From Sporosarcina beigongshangi (GTDB taxonomy: Bacteria > Actinomycetota > Actinomycetes > Actinomycetales > Micrococcaceae), in the NCBI RefSeq assembly GCF_016820535.1, contig NZ_JADHDY010000007.1:88033-152032 (forward strand): DNA of 64,000 nt, read 5' to 3'. The translations under genes were made by a program, and so were the position numbers. Numbering within the stretch: position 1 is the first letter of the stretch; the number at the start of each line of letters is the position of its first letter. Below, one piece after another: positions 52,503 through 60,219 of the stretch. The notes below the pieces were generated by a model that was not told the origin of the DNA, made no database searches, and saw only the letters and a list, made by a program, of their open reading frames with translations.

Positions 52503-53830
52503 ATGAAACCGTCCACCACCAAGATCCTCCCCGTCCTGGGCCTGCGCGCCAACGCGGCCCAGTTCGCCCTGCTTGTCGCGGTCAACGCGCTGGTCGGCGG
52601 CATGGTCGGGCAACAGCAAACCGTCCTTCCGCTGCTGGCCCACGCGGAGTTCGGCCTGAGCGGCTACACGCTCCTCTTCGCCTACGTGGCCGCCTTCGGG
52701 ATCGCCAAGGCAGCCTCCAACTGGTTCGCAGGAACCCTCTCGGACCGCTACGGCCGCAACCCGTGCTTCTGGCCGGCTGGCTCTTCGCCATCCCGGTGCC
52801 GCTGATGCTCATCTTCGCCCCGGACTGGGGCTGGGTCGTCGCCGCGAACGTGCTGCTGGGCATCAACCAGGGCGTGACCTGGTCGACCACCGTCATCATG
52901 AAGATCGACCTGGTGGGTCCGGCACAGCGCGGCCTGGCCATGGGCCTGAACGAAGCCGCCGGCTACGGGGCACTGGCAGCCACCTCCCTACTGGCCGGAT
53001 ACCTCGCCGAACAATACGGGCTGCGCCCCGCACCCTTCCTCCTGGGTCTCGCCTACACCGCCCTGGCGCTGCTGTTGTCCGGGGTGTTCGTCCGAGAGAC
53101 CCGCCCCCATGCAATCCTGGATGCCGGAAACCTGGCATCCGGAGGCGCCGCGGTGGGGCATGGCATGGACGCCGATCTGACCAACCGCCAAGTCTTTACC
53201 TTGACCAGCTTCCACGAACCGGCGCTGTCATCGGCGAGCCTGGCAGGCCTGGTGAACAACCTGAATTTCGGACTCTCTTGGGGCCTGTTCCCGCTCCTAT
53301 TCGCCACCGCGGACCTGAGCACCAGCCAGATCGGCCTGCTCTTCGCCCTTTATCCCGGGGTGTGGGGCATTGGCCAAATGTTCACCGGGGCCCTCTCGGA
53401 CCGGATCGGGCGCAAACACCTCATCACCGCCGGTATGCTGGCCCAGGCCGCGGCCCTGGCGGTCATCGCGCTCGGGCACGGATTTGGTGCCTGGGCGGCT
53501 GGAACGGTGTTGCTCGGGGCAGGAACCGCCATGGTCTATCCCACGCTGCTGGCAGCCGTCGGCGACGTCGCCCACCCCTCCTGGCGGGGACGCGCGGTGG
53601 GCGTCTACCGGGTCTGGCGCGATCTCGGATACGCCGTCGGTGCCATCATTGGCGGGATCATCGCCGACCTCATGGGGATGCACGCGGCACCCTGGATGGC
53701 CGCGGTACTCAGTGCGGCCGCAGGGCTCGGTGTCGCGGTCCGCATGTATGAAACGCACCCGCCGCATCCCCAGCCGGACCAGGCGGTTGATACCTCCGCG
53801 ATACTTCCGCGCGACCACACCAACCCGTAG
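52503..53830 (+). pseudogene. MFS transporter, frameshifted
   Basis: A major-facilitator gene split at about 52760. The first part has MKPSTTKILPVLGLRANAAQ and the loop GTLSDRYGRNP; the rest, from LLAGWLFAIPVPLMLIFAP, is in another frame through GALSDRIGRKH and the twelfth segment to 53830. Restoring one C joins them into about 442 residues. Relatives are drug/metabolite proton antiporters. It is the last gene of the sulfide operon. Either inactivated or misread. Confidence 0.82.
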
Positions 53831-53917
53831 CATGGCCACAGAACCGAGGTACCCTGCCGTGGCGGAGCACGCAGCCGCCCAGGCAGGCCTCCACACCACG
53901 AGCCCAGGAGAAACACC

Positions 53918-54140
53918 GTGACGTACACACACGCCATCACCGTCCCGCTGTCCTGGCAAGATGCCGTCGAACGGACACGCGGCGCCTTGGCAGAACAGGG
54001 ATTCGGTGTCCTGACGGAGATCGATGTGAAGGAAACCTTCAGCCAGAAGTTGGGCCAGGAGGCCGGGGCCTCCGTGGGGGACTACATCATCCTCGGGGCC
54101 TGCAACCCGCAATTGGCCCAGCGTGGCATCACCGCCGAAC
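53918..54140 (+). pseudogene. truncated DUF302 protein
   Basis: GTG at 53918, after AGGAG, starts a DUF302 domain (SWQDAVERTRGALAEQGFGV, LTEIDVKETF, GDYIILGACNPQLAQRG) that ends abruptly about residue 74, at ITAEP. The frame then reads into unrelated DNA to 54250. DUF302 proteins are small and often sit next to sulfide or redox genes; function unknown. The break coincides with the start of transposase-like sequence. Confidence 0.8.
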
Positions 54141-54410
54141 CGCACCGAATACAACGCCCGGCCCCATTCCCAGACGCACCAGGTCCCGGTGCAGCGCTGG
54201 GCGGATTCCGGTTTCATCCCGCGCGTCCGGGTGCACCCCGAGGACCTTGACCTGCTCTTGCTCACTGCGGCCGCGCCCCGGAAGGTACAACGCGACGGCA
54301 TCAAGTTCGCCCCCACCCGCTACGTCCCGCCCGACCCCATCGAGACGGAACCGGACACCACCGAAGGAGTCCCGCCACGACAACGATTGCGCCTCTATGA
54401 AACCGATTGA
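54135..54410 (+). pseudogene. remnant of a Mu/TniA-type transposase (C-terminal end)
   Basis: About 90 residues match only the C-terminal beta-barrel and tail of Mu-family transposases: NRTEYNARPHSQTH, GFIPRVRVHPEDLDLLLLTA, then KVQRDGIKFAPTRYV. The catalytic domain is missing. It abuts the truncated DUF302 sequence and overlaps the ATPase gene that follows, the normal tniA-tniB order. Confidence 0.75.
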
Positions 54411-55301
54411 TCCGACCCACAGCGTGCTCGGCCCGGGCGATGACGGACGGCGCTTTCCTTCCGCGGACACCGGCGAGATGAACCTCGGCCCGCCGCCGCA
54501 GCACCCGCGGCCGCCGTTCCAGCTCACGCGAGAGCTCCGCCGCTTCACCGAATTCGCCGACGCCGTCCGTGCCCACAGCTACATCGGTTCGCGCTGTGGA
54601 CCACCTGGGGTCGGCAAAACCCTCTCGGCCCGGCACTACGCCGGCGCCGACGATTGGGAACAATGGCAGCCGCCCTTCCCCGAGCACCTCGATCCCGTAC
54701 CTGAACGCGTGCTCGAATCCCGCACCGCATTCTTCACCCCCACGGTCTCGGCAGGCGTCCGGGAAATCGACCAAGGGCTCCCGCGCGCCTGCCAGCAGAT
54801 TTCCTATGCCCTCGACTACGCCGAACACGGCGTCGTGGATCCCTTCATCCACCGCGAGTCACGCTCCAGCGGCCGCACCGAACTGCTCATCATCGACGAG
54901 GCCGACCGCCTCAAGACCCCCGGCCTCGAACAGGTCCGCGACTATTTCGATCGGCATACCATGGGCGTCATCCTCATCGGAATGCCGAGGATCGAAAAGC
55001 GCCTGGCCCGCTACCCGCAGCTCTATAGCCGCATCGGCTTCGCGCACGAATACCGCCAACTCACCCCCGAGGAACTCTCCGCCGTTTTGACCAGACGTTT
55101 CCCGCCAGGGAACGACGAAGCCGATGGCGGTCTCGCACACGCAACAGCCATCGCGACCATCGTCCGGATCACCGGCGGCAACTTCCGCCTCGTTGACAGG
55201 CTGACCACCCAGATAGAACGCGTCCAAACGGTCAACGCCCTCGCCGGACTCACCCCGAGATTGTCGACACCGCGCGGCGAGCCCTCCTCATCGGCCACTA
55301 A
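54397..55301 (+). pseudogene. TniB-like AAA ATPase of a transposon, frameshifted at the end
   Basis: A AAA+ ATPase of the TniB/MuB type: Walker A GPPGVGKT (68-75), Walker B LLIIDEADRL, and GGNFRLVDRLTTQIERVQ near the C-terminus. The expected ending EIVDTARRALLIGH is in a different frame from about 55250, ending at 55301; one missing C in a C run explains this. As read, the frame runs on to 55764 over the methyltransferase gene, which is not coding. With the transposase remnant it marks a dead transposon. Confidence 0.75.
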
Positions 55302-55455
55302 GCGCTACAAAAAACACGCCACATACCGTTGCGAGTCACATCTACAGTCCCCCGCCTTCTTTCATGCTGAAAACGGCAGTATTTTGCCGATTTATTACGT
55401 TCTTGGAACTTTTGGTTCCATATGGGGCGAACCCGGCACTATGCTGCCGCTTTCC
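55302..55455. other. AT-rich gap after transposon remnant
   Basis: Distinctly less GC-rich than its surroundings, with small hairpins (for example GGAAC-N5-GTTCC near 55405). It may include the right end of the transposon, but I could not identify a terminal repeat. Confidence 0.35.
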
Positions 55456-56121
55456 TCACTTAGTGGCGGCCGGAGAATTCGACTTGCGCGCCATGAGGTA
55501 GGCCTGCGGTGTCCGCTCGTCGGCGTCCGGTGCCCTGAGCAGCCGGGCCTCCACCTCCAATCCGGCCGCTTCCAGCTGGACCTCCACAGTGTCCGGATCC
55601 AACAGGTACGCATGCATGCTGATTTCGTGGCCGTAGGCGTGCTGGATGTGCCGCCGCCCGCTGCCGGCCTGGAATGCCAGCAGCAGGAAGCCGCCCGGGG
55701 CCAGGCCTCCGGCCAAGGAGGCGAAAACGGACCCGAGCCGTTCCGGCGGCGTGTGGATGAGTGAATACCAGGCCACGATGCCGCCCCAGGAACCAGCCTC
55801 CAGGTTCAGGTCCTCCAGCGATCCCACAGAAAAAGCAAGGCCCGGATGCTCCGCCCGCGCCACCTCCACCATGCCGGGAGAGAGGTCGACGCCGGACACC
55901 TCCAGTCCCAGCGTGGCCAGGTGCCCGGCGATCCGGCCCGTGCCGCAGCCCGCGTCCAGCACTACCGGATTGCCCGCGGCCAGGACCTGCCCGGCGAACG
56001 CGGACAGCATGGCCCGGTCATAGGGCTTCTCCTCCATGAGGCCCCGCAGCATCTCGCCGTAGCTGGTGGCAACACTGTCGTACGCCGCCCTGGTTTCGGA
56101 AACATCCAGAGGTTCATTCAT
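55456..56121 (-). CDS. class I SAM-dependent methyltransferase
   Basis: A 221-residue methyltransferase. Motif I VVLDAGCGTGRIAGHL, motif II SGVDLSPGMVEVARAEHP and motif IV WGGIVAWYSLIHTPPERL are clear; the substrate region at the end is not diagnostic. ATG at 56121 is divergent from the TetR gene across a perfect palindrome, so it is probably under that repressor's control. Substrate unknown. Confidence 0.85.
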   Translation of the reverse strand: MNEPLDVSETRAAYDSVATSYGEMLRGLMEEKPYDRAMLSAFAGQVLAAGNPVVLDAGCGTGRIAGHLATLGLEVSGVDLSPGMVEVARAEHPGLAFSVGSLEDLNLEAGSWGGIVAWYSLIHTPPERLGSVFASLAGGLAPGGFLLLAFQAGSGRRHIQHAYGHEISMHAYLLDPDTVEVQLEAAGLEVEARLLRAPDADERTPQAYLMARKSNSPAATK

Positions 56122-56150
56122 GCCAGCAATCCTAGCCACCGCCACGAAAG

Positions 56151-56172
56151 GTAGGTAGACTGGGCTACCTAC
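56151..56172. promoter_or_regulatory. TetR-type operator palindrome
   Basis: GTAGGTAG (56151-56158) and CTACCTAC (56165-56172) are perfect half-sites around a 6-base centre, midway between the divergent methyltransferase and TetR genes. A TetR dimer here would govern both. Confidence 0.8.
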
Positions 56173-56211
56173 TCACATTCCGGGAACCGCCAAGTCAACA
56201 AGGACCAGCCC

Positions 56212-56832
56212 ATGAACAAGCAATCCGTCCGCGAGCGCCCTGCCAGGTCGCGGATCATGCAGGCCGCCGCGGAGCTGTTCTATGCGCACGGCATCTCAGC
56301 CACAGGCATCGACACCATCACCGGGCGCGCGGGCGTGGCCAAGAAGAGCCTGTACAACAACTTCGCGTCCAAGGACGAGCTCGTCCGTGAATATATCCGC
56401 GAGCGCCACCAGGAATGGCTGGACCTGTATGCCCTTCGCCTGCAGGCCACCCAAGAGACAGCACCCAAAACCCTGCAGGCCCTCGCCTCCGCCAGGGTCC
56501 TTGCCGTCTTCGACGCCTACATCGACCACGCCGACGCCGCCTACATCCACGGCTTTCGCGGCTGCGGGCTCCTCAACGCCGCCGCGGAACTGCCCGCGGG
56601 CTCCCCCGGCCGCGACGCGGTGCGCGGCCACAAGGAGGAGGTTGAGTCGCTGCTGCGCACGGCCCTGCTCGAGACCCTGGACGCAGATAAGGCCGCGGCA
56701 CTGGCGGAACAGCTCTCCTTCGTGCTCGAGGGCGCCGTAGCGCGGGCAGGCCTGGAGGGCAGTTCCGAGCGGCTCCTCCACGCCCGTGCGGCCGCCAAAA
56801 CGCTCGTCGAGGCAGCGCAGGCTGCCGGGTGA
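56212..56832 (+). CDS. TetR-family regulator
   Basis: A 206-residue repressor. The helix-turn-helix is ISATGIDTITGRAGVAKKSL followed by YNNFASKDELVREYI, close to the group that controls small efflux and export genes. It overlaps the EamA transporter gene by 4 bases and probably controls it and the divergent methyltransferase. Confidence 0.88.
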   Translation: MNKQSVRERPARSRIMQAAAELFYAHGISATGIDTITGRAGVAKKSLYNNFASKDELVREYIRERHQEWLDLYALRLQATQETAPKTLQALASARVLAVFDAYIDHADAAYIHGFRGCGLLNAAAELPAGSPGRDAVRGHKEEVESLLRTALLETLDADKAAALAEQLSFVLEGAVARAGLEGSSERLLHARAAAKTLVEAAQAAG

Positions 56833-57764
56833 ACCAGCGACTGTTCGGCATCGCCGCCGTCACCGCCGCCTCCATCCTGTGGGGCACCACCGGCACGGCC
56901 GCCACGTTTGCGCCCGACGCCGGTCCCCTCGCGATTGGTGCCGCGGCCCTCGGCATCGGCGGCCTGCTGCAGGCGCTCATCGCGATCCCGCAGCTCCGCC
57001 GGGAAGCACCGCGCCTGCGGGCCAACCGCGGGACAGTCGCCCTTGGCGCCGTCGCGGTTGCCGTCTACCCGCTCGCCTTCTACAGCTCCATGCACCTTGC
57101 GGGAGTGGCCCTGGGCACCGTGGTCTCGCTTGCGTCGGCGCCGCTGTCATCCGGCGTCCTTGAACGGCTCACGGGCCGGGCGCGGCTGGGCCGCTGGTGG
57201 ATGGCCGCCGCCGCGCTGGGCATCGCGGGCAGCCTCATGCTGTGCCTCTCCCAGTTGCAGCACGACCCCTCCGGCACCCCCGCAACCCTCGCCGGCCTTG
57301 GCCTGGGACTGGTGGCCGGTGCCAGCTATGCACTCTACTCCTGGGCCGCCCGCCGGCTGATGGACGGCGGCATCGGCCGGGCAGCCTCGATGGGCTCCGT
57401 CTTCGGGGCCGGCGGGCTGCTGCTCATGCCGGTCCTGGCCGCCACGGGCGCACCCCTCCTCGCTGGCCCGCAGGCCTTCGCCGTCGCCGCCTACATGGCG
57501 CTGGTTCCGATGTTCCTCGGTTACATCCTCTTTGGTTATGGCCTCTCCCGCCTGCCCGCCAGCACGGCCACCACCATCACGCTCAGCGAGCCGGCCGTGG
57601 CCGCTGTCCTGGCGGTCGCCGTCGTCGGGGAACGGCTCAGCCCCATGGGTTGGACCGGCCTCGGAGTCATCGCAGCCAGCCTTGCCGTGTTGGCCATCGC
57701 GCCCGCCGGCACCAGTCGCACGCCCACACAGCCCGCACACGCCCAGGCACAGCCAACGTCCTGA
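56829..57764 (+). CDS. EamA-family (DMT) transporter
   Basis: A 311-residue permease of ten predicted membrane segments with two EamA repeats (GVALGTVVSLASAPLSSGVL and ATTITLSEPAVAAVLAVAVV), typical of drug/metabolite exporters. The C-terminal 20 residues are a Pro/Thr/Ala-rich cytoplasmic tail. GTG at 56829 overlaps the TetR stop, so it is likely induced by that regulator's ligand. Confidence 0.85.
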   Translation: MNQRLFGIAAVTAASILWGTTGTAATFAPDAGPLAIGAAALGIGGLLQALIAIPQLRREAPRLRANRGTVALGAVAVAVYPLAFYSSMHLAGVALGTVVSLASAPLSSGVLERLTGRARLGRWWMAAAALGIAGSLMLCLSQLQHDPSGTPATLAGLGLGLVAGASYALYSWAARRLMDGGIGRAASMGSVFGAGGLLLMPVLAATGAPLLAGPQAFAVAAYMALVPMFLGYILFGYGLSRLPASTATTITLSEPAVAAVLAVAVVGERLSPMGWTGLGVIAASLAVLAIAPAGTSRTPTQPAHAQAQPTS

Positions 57765-57962
57765 TGGGTACACGCCGGTGGCCGCGCTTCTCCCGTCCCG
57801 CTGTGAGGTCCGACGCCGGACACCCGCCTCCCAGCCGCACCAGGCCTGGGGCGCAGGGCCGGCAGGGCGCGGGCCGGGCACCGGTTTTTCGGCACGCCAG
57901 AGGCACATGACTCCCGCGCCAGCCTTGCGCCGCACGCCCGCAAGCTGTGAGGATGAATCCCG

Positions 57963-58745
57963 ATGACAATCAAAGAGCAGTACCTCAAGGCCTATGACCA
58001 GCAGCTGCGCACCGACGCCGAGACTCCCAGCGCCATCAGCGTCACCCCGATGGGCCCACTGCGGCTCGTGACCTTCGCGGGCGGCCGCGGATTCATCACC
58101 TACCAGAACCTCGACGGCGCGGGCCGGCTGTCCGACGTCGTCCCCCGGGCACTGGAGCATTTCCGCAACAACCCGGACATCACCGATGTGGAGTGGAAAA
58201 CCCGCGGCCACGACCACGCACCCGGCCTGCACGAGGCCCTCATCGCCAACGGCTTCACACCGGACGACAGCGAGTCCATCATGGTCGGCCCGCTTGAGGG
58301 CCTGGACCAGGACGTTCCGCTGCCCGACGGCGTGAGCCTGCGCAAGGTGGTTGGACCCGACGACGTGCGTGCCATGAGCGCCATGGCGGATGAAGCATTT
58401 GGGGAATCCGTGAGCACGCGGCATGCCGACGCCCTTGTCGCCCGGCTGGCGCGCAATGACGGCATGGAACTGTGGGTGGCCGAGATTGACGGCCGCATGG
58501 TCAGCGCCGGCCGGCTCGAGCCGGTGCCCAACTCGGACTTTGTCGGGATCTGGGGCGGAGCAACACTTGAGGCGTTCCGCGGCCGCGGCATCTACCGCGC
58601 CCTGACGGCCGCCCGGGCCCGCTCCGCCCTGGCCATGGGCAAGACCCTGATCCACAGCGACTCCACCGAATACTCCCGCCCCATCCTGGAACGCTCCGGC
58701 CTGGTCAAGGTCTCCACCACCACGCCCTACAACTGGAAGCGCTGA
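57963..58745 (+). CDS. GNAT-family acetyltransferase
   Basis: A 260-residue protein with a C-terminal GNAT domain: FRGRGIYRALTAARARSALA is the acetyl-CoA motif and YSRPILERSGLVKVSTTTPY the last strand. The N-terminal 110 residues look like a degenerate second GNAT fold (GGRGFITYQNLDGAG). ATG at 57963 follows GAGGATG. Acceptor unknown. Confidence 0.82.
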   Translation: MTIKEQYLKAYDQQLRTDAETPSAISVTPMGPLRLVTFAGGRGFITYQNLDGAGRLSDVVPRALEHFRNNPDITDVEWKTRGHDHAPGLHEALIANGFTPDDSESIMVGPLEGLDQDVPLPDGVSLRKVVGPDDVRAMSAMADEAFGESVSTRHADALVARLARNDGMELWVAEIDGRMVSAGRLEPVPNSDFVGIWGGATLEAFRGRGIYRALTAARARSALAMGKTLIHSDSTEYSRPILERSGLVKVSTTTPYNWKR

Positions 58746-58753
58746 GCGGCGCC

Positions 58754-59122
58754 ATGACGAGTTCACCGGAACGCTATGCCATGAACTTTGGCTGGGTGTG
58801 GGGTCCCGACAACCCGCGGCTGGACAAGGTGGCCCGCCTCGCCCTGAACCTGCGGGGAGCCGATCAGGCGAAGCTCGATGACTTGCTGGACGGCTGGCTG
58901 GAGGGGCTGGAGCACGACGCCGAAAGCGGCCACTATTTCCAGGGCGGCTTCAGCGTCGAGGTGCTCTCGCGGAGCATCGGCACGGCGTACATCGTGTTCG
59001 CTTCAGGCGGGGAGGACGTGGCGGACTCCCTGGGCTACGCCGTCGATGGATTCTACGAGAAGGTGCTGCAGCACCTCACCGGCGCCATGGCCACGTGGAC
59101 TGAGCGGCCGTTGGAAGGCTGA
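58754..59122 (+). CDS. conserved hypothetical protein
   Basis: A 122-residue acidic protein without motifs I recognise (RYAMNFGWVWGPDNPRLDKV at the start). Predicted mainly helical, soluble. It follows the GNAT gene by 8 bases on the same strand and may be co-transcribed. Confidence 0.65.
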   Translation: MTSSPERYAMNFGWVWGPDNPRLDKVARLALNLRGADQAKLDDLLDGWLEGLEHDAESGHYFQGGFSVEVLSRSIGTAYIVFASGGEDVADSLGYAVDGFYEKVLQHLTGAMATWTERPLEG

Positions 59123-59168
59123 GGCCGTCCAACATGGTCTATGCCCAACTGCCCAGGCGGAGAGCCGC

Positions 59169-59181
59169 TAAACTCGTTTAG
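59169..59181 (+). promoter_or_regulatory. -10 element of a possible leaderless gene
   Basis: TAAACT (59169-59174) ends 7 bases before the GTG at 59182, with no Shine-Dalgarno sequence between, fitting a leaderless transcript for the acyltransferase. Confidence 0.4.
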
Positions 59182-59961
59182 GTGAAGAAACTAAGCGTCT
59201 TGGCGGACTACAACGACGACCAAGGCAACACCATCAGTTCACCTACGACGTTTTCCGAGAACATAGCCATCACTATCCGTGGAAAAAACAACAGGATAAT
59301 CGTAGATCAGGGCGCACGTATAAAGCGCCTTACCGTTATTTTTGACTGTGACAACGGAACCGTGATCATTGGACCAAGCCGCAGGCACGGATTAAGCATG
59401 AGCATGCAATTGGGGGAAGATTCCACGGTCAAGGTCGGCGCGGACGTAACGACGACAAACACTTGCATCGTCAATGCAGCGGAAGGCAGTTCAGTTGTCT
59501 TCGGCGACGACGTCATGATTGCCAGCCAAAATCAGTTCAGGGGCCATGACGGTCACCCCATTTTCGACGTAGCCACGGGTAAAAGGATCAACCCGAGCAA
59601 AGACATCATCATCGGCAACCACGTCTGGTTCGGCGCGCAGGCTATTGCCCTTGCAGGAACTAAGATTGGCGACGGATCGGTTATCGGGTTCGGCAGCATT
59701 GTTACCGGAAAAATTCCAAACAACTGCATTGCCGTGGGCTCACCGGCAAGAGTCATACGGAAAAACATCGCGTGGGAGCGCCCCCACTTGTCGTTCGTTG
59801 CCCCACCTTACAAGCCCGATGCAAGTACAGTGGTGAAAAGTGAAAAATACTGGAGCCGCACAGAAGAACCAGTCAAGGTAATGAGCCGCACGGAGCGCCA
59901 AATTCGGGATATGCGCCGCCGAGCGTGGCACCTCAGGCGTCGGTTCCTCAATAAGAACTAG
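59182..59961 (+). CDS. hexapeptide-repeat (LbetaH) acyltransferase
   Basis: A 259-residue left-handed beta-helix acyltransferase of the WbbJ/CatB type. The hexapeptide pattern is visible in VIIGPSRRHG, VVFGDDVMIA, the GHDGHPIFDVATGKRINPS loop with catalytic His, then IIIGNHVWFGAQAIALAGTK and SIVTGKIPNNCIAVGSPARV. Such enzymes acetylate sugars of cell-surface polymers. Less GC-rich than the core genes. It is convergent with the polymer genes downstream, whose presence supports that role. Confidence 0.85.
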   Translation: MKKLSVLADYNDDQGNTISSPTTFSENIAITIRGKNNRIIVDQGARIKRLTVIFDCDNGTVIIGPSRRHGLSMSMQLGEDSTVKVGADVTTTNTCIVNAAEGSSVVFGDDVMIASQNQFRGHDGHPIFDVATGKRINPSKDIIIGNHVWFGAQAIALAGTKIGDGSVIGFGSIVTGKIPNNCIAVGSPARVIRKNIAWERPHLSFVAPPYKPDASTVVKSEKYWSRTEEPVKVMSRTERQIRDMRRRAWHLRRRFLNKN

Positions 59962-59971
59962 CCGCCAACAA

Positions 59972-60103
59972 TCACGCGTCGAGGGTGCACAATTCTACGG
60001 GATAGGGCCCGTCGCTGCCGGCAGAATGCCAGTCGAGGCAGTACGGGCACCGGAGTGCCTCGACCGTGCGCTCTGTAGGGGTCTCGTCCAGCGTTATGCT
60101 CAT
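59972..60103 (-). CDS. 43-residue protein with a CxxC motif
   Basis: A short open frame starting at ATG 60103 with GGAAGG upstream (MSITLDETPTERTVEALRCP). It has CPYC and a later Cys, as in a small zinc ribbon. A longer frame upstream exists but lacks a good start. Convergent with the acyltransferase. May be real, or a remnant. Confidence 0.45.
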   Translation of the reverse strand: MSITLDETPTERTVEALRCPYCLDWHSAGSDGPYPVELCTLDA

Positions 60104-60219
60104 TGGCCATGCCTTCCCTCGTTCGACTTCAGCTTGCCAGCTGGAGGTGAATGGAAAGCAATGCCCGGGCAAACGGCAGAGGAACAGGTAGGGGCCTTGG
60201 TACCCCACGGCAATAACTC

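Noticed and set aside
51050-52603. 517-residue minus-strand frame
   Set aside because: Antisense of the exporter gene, rich in Gly/Asp/His runs.
54135-55301. CRISPR-associated or Tn7-like transposon
   Set aside because: Only a transposase C-terminal fragment and one ATPase are present; there are no TnsA, TnsD/TniQ or Cas genes.
55302-55764. C-terminal extension of the TniB-like frame
   Set aside because: It arises from the frameshift and runs over the methyltransferase gene on the other strand; the proper stop is at 55301.
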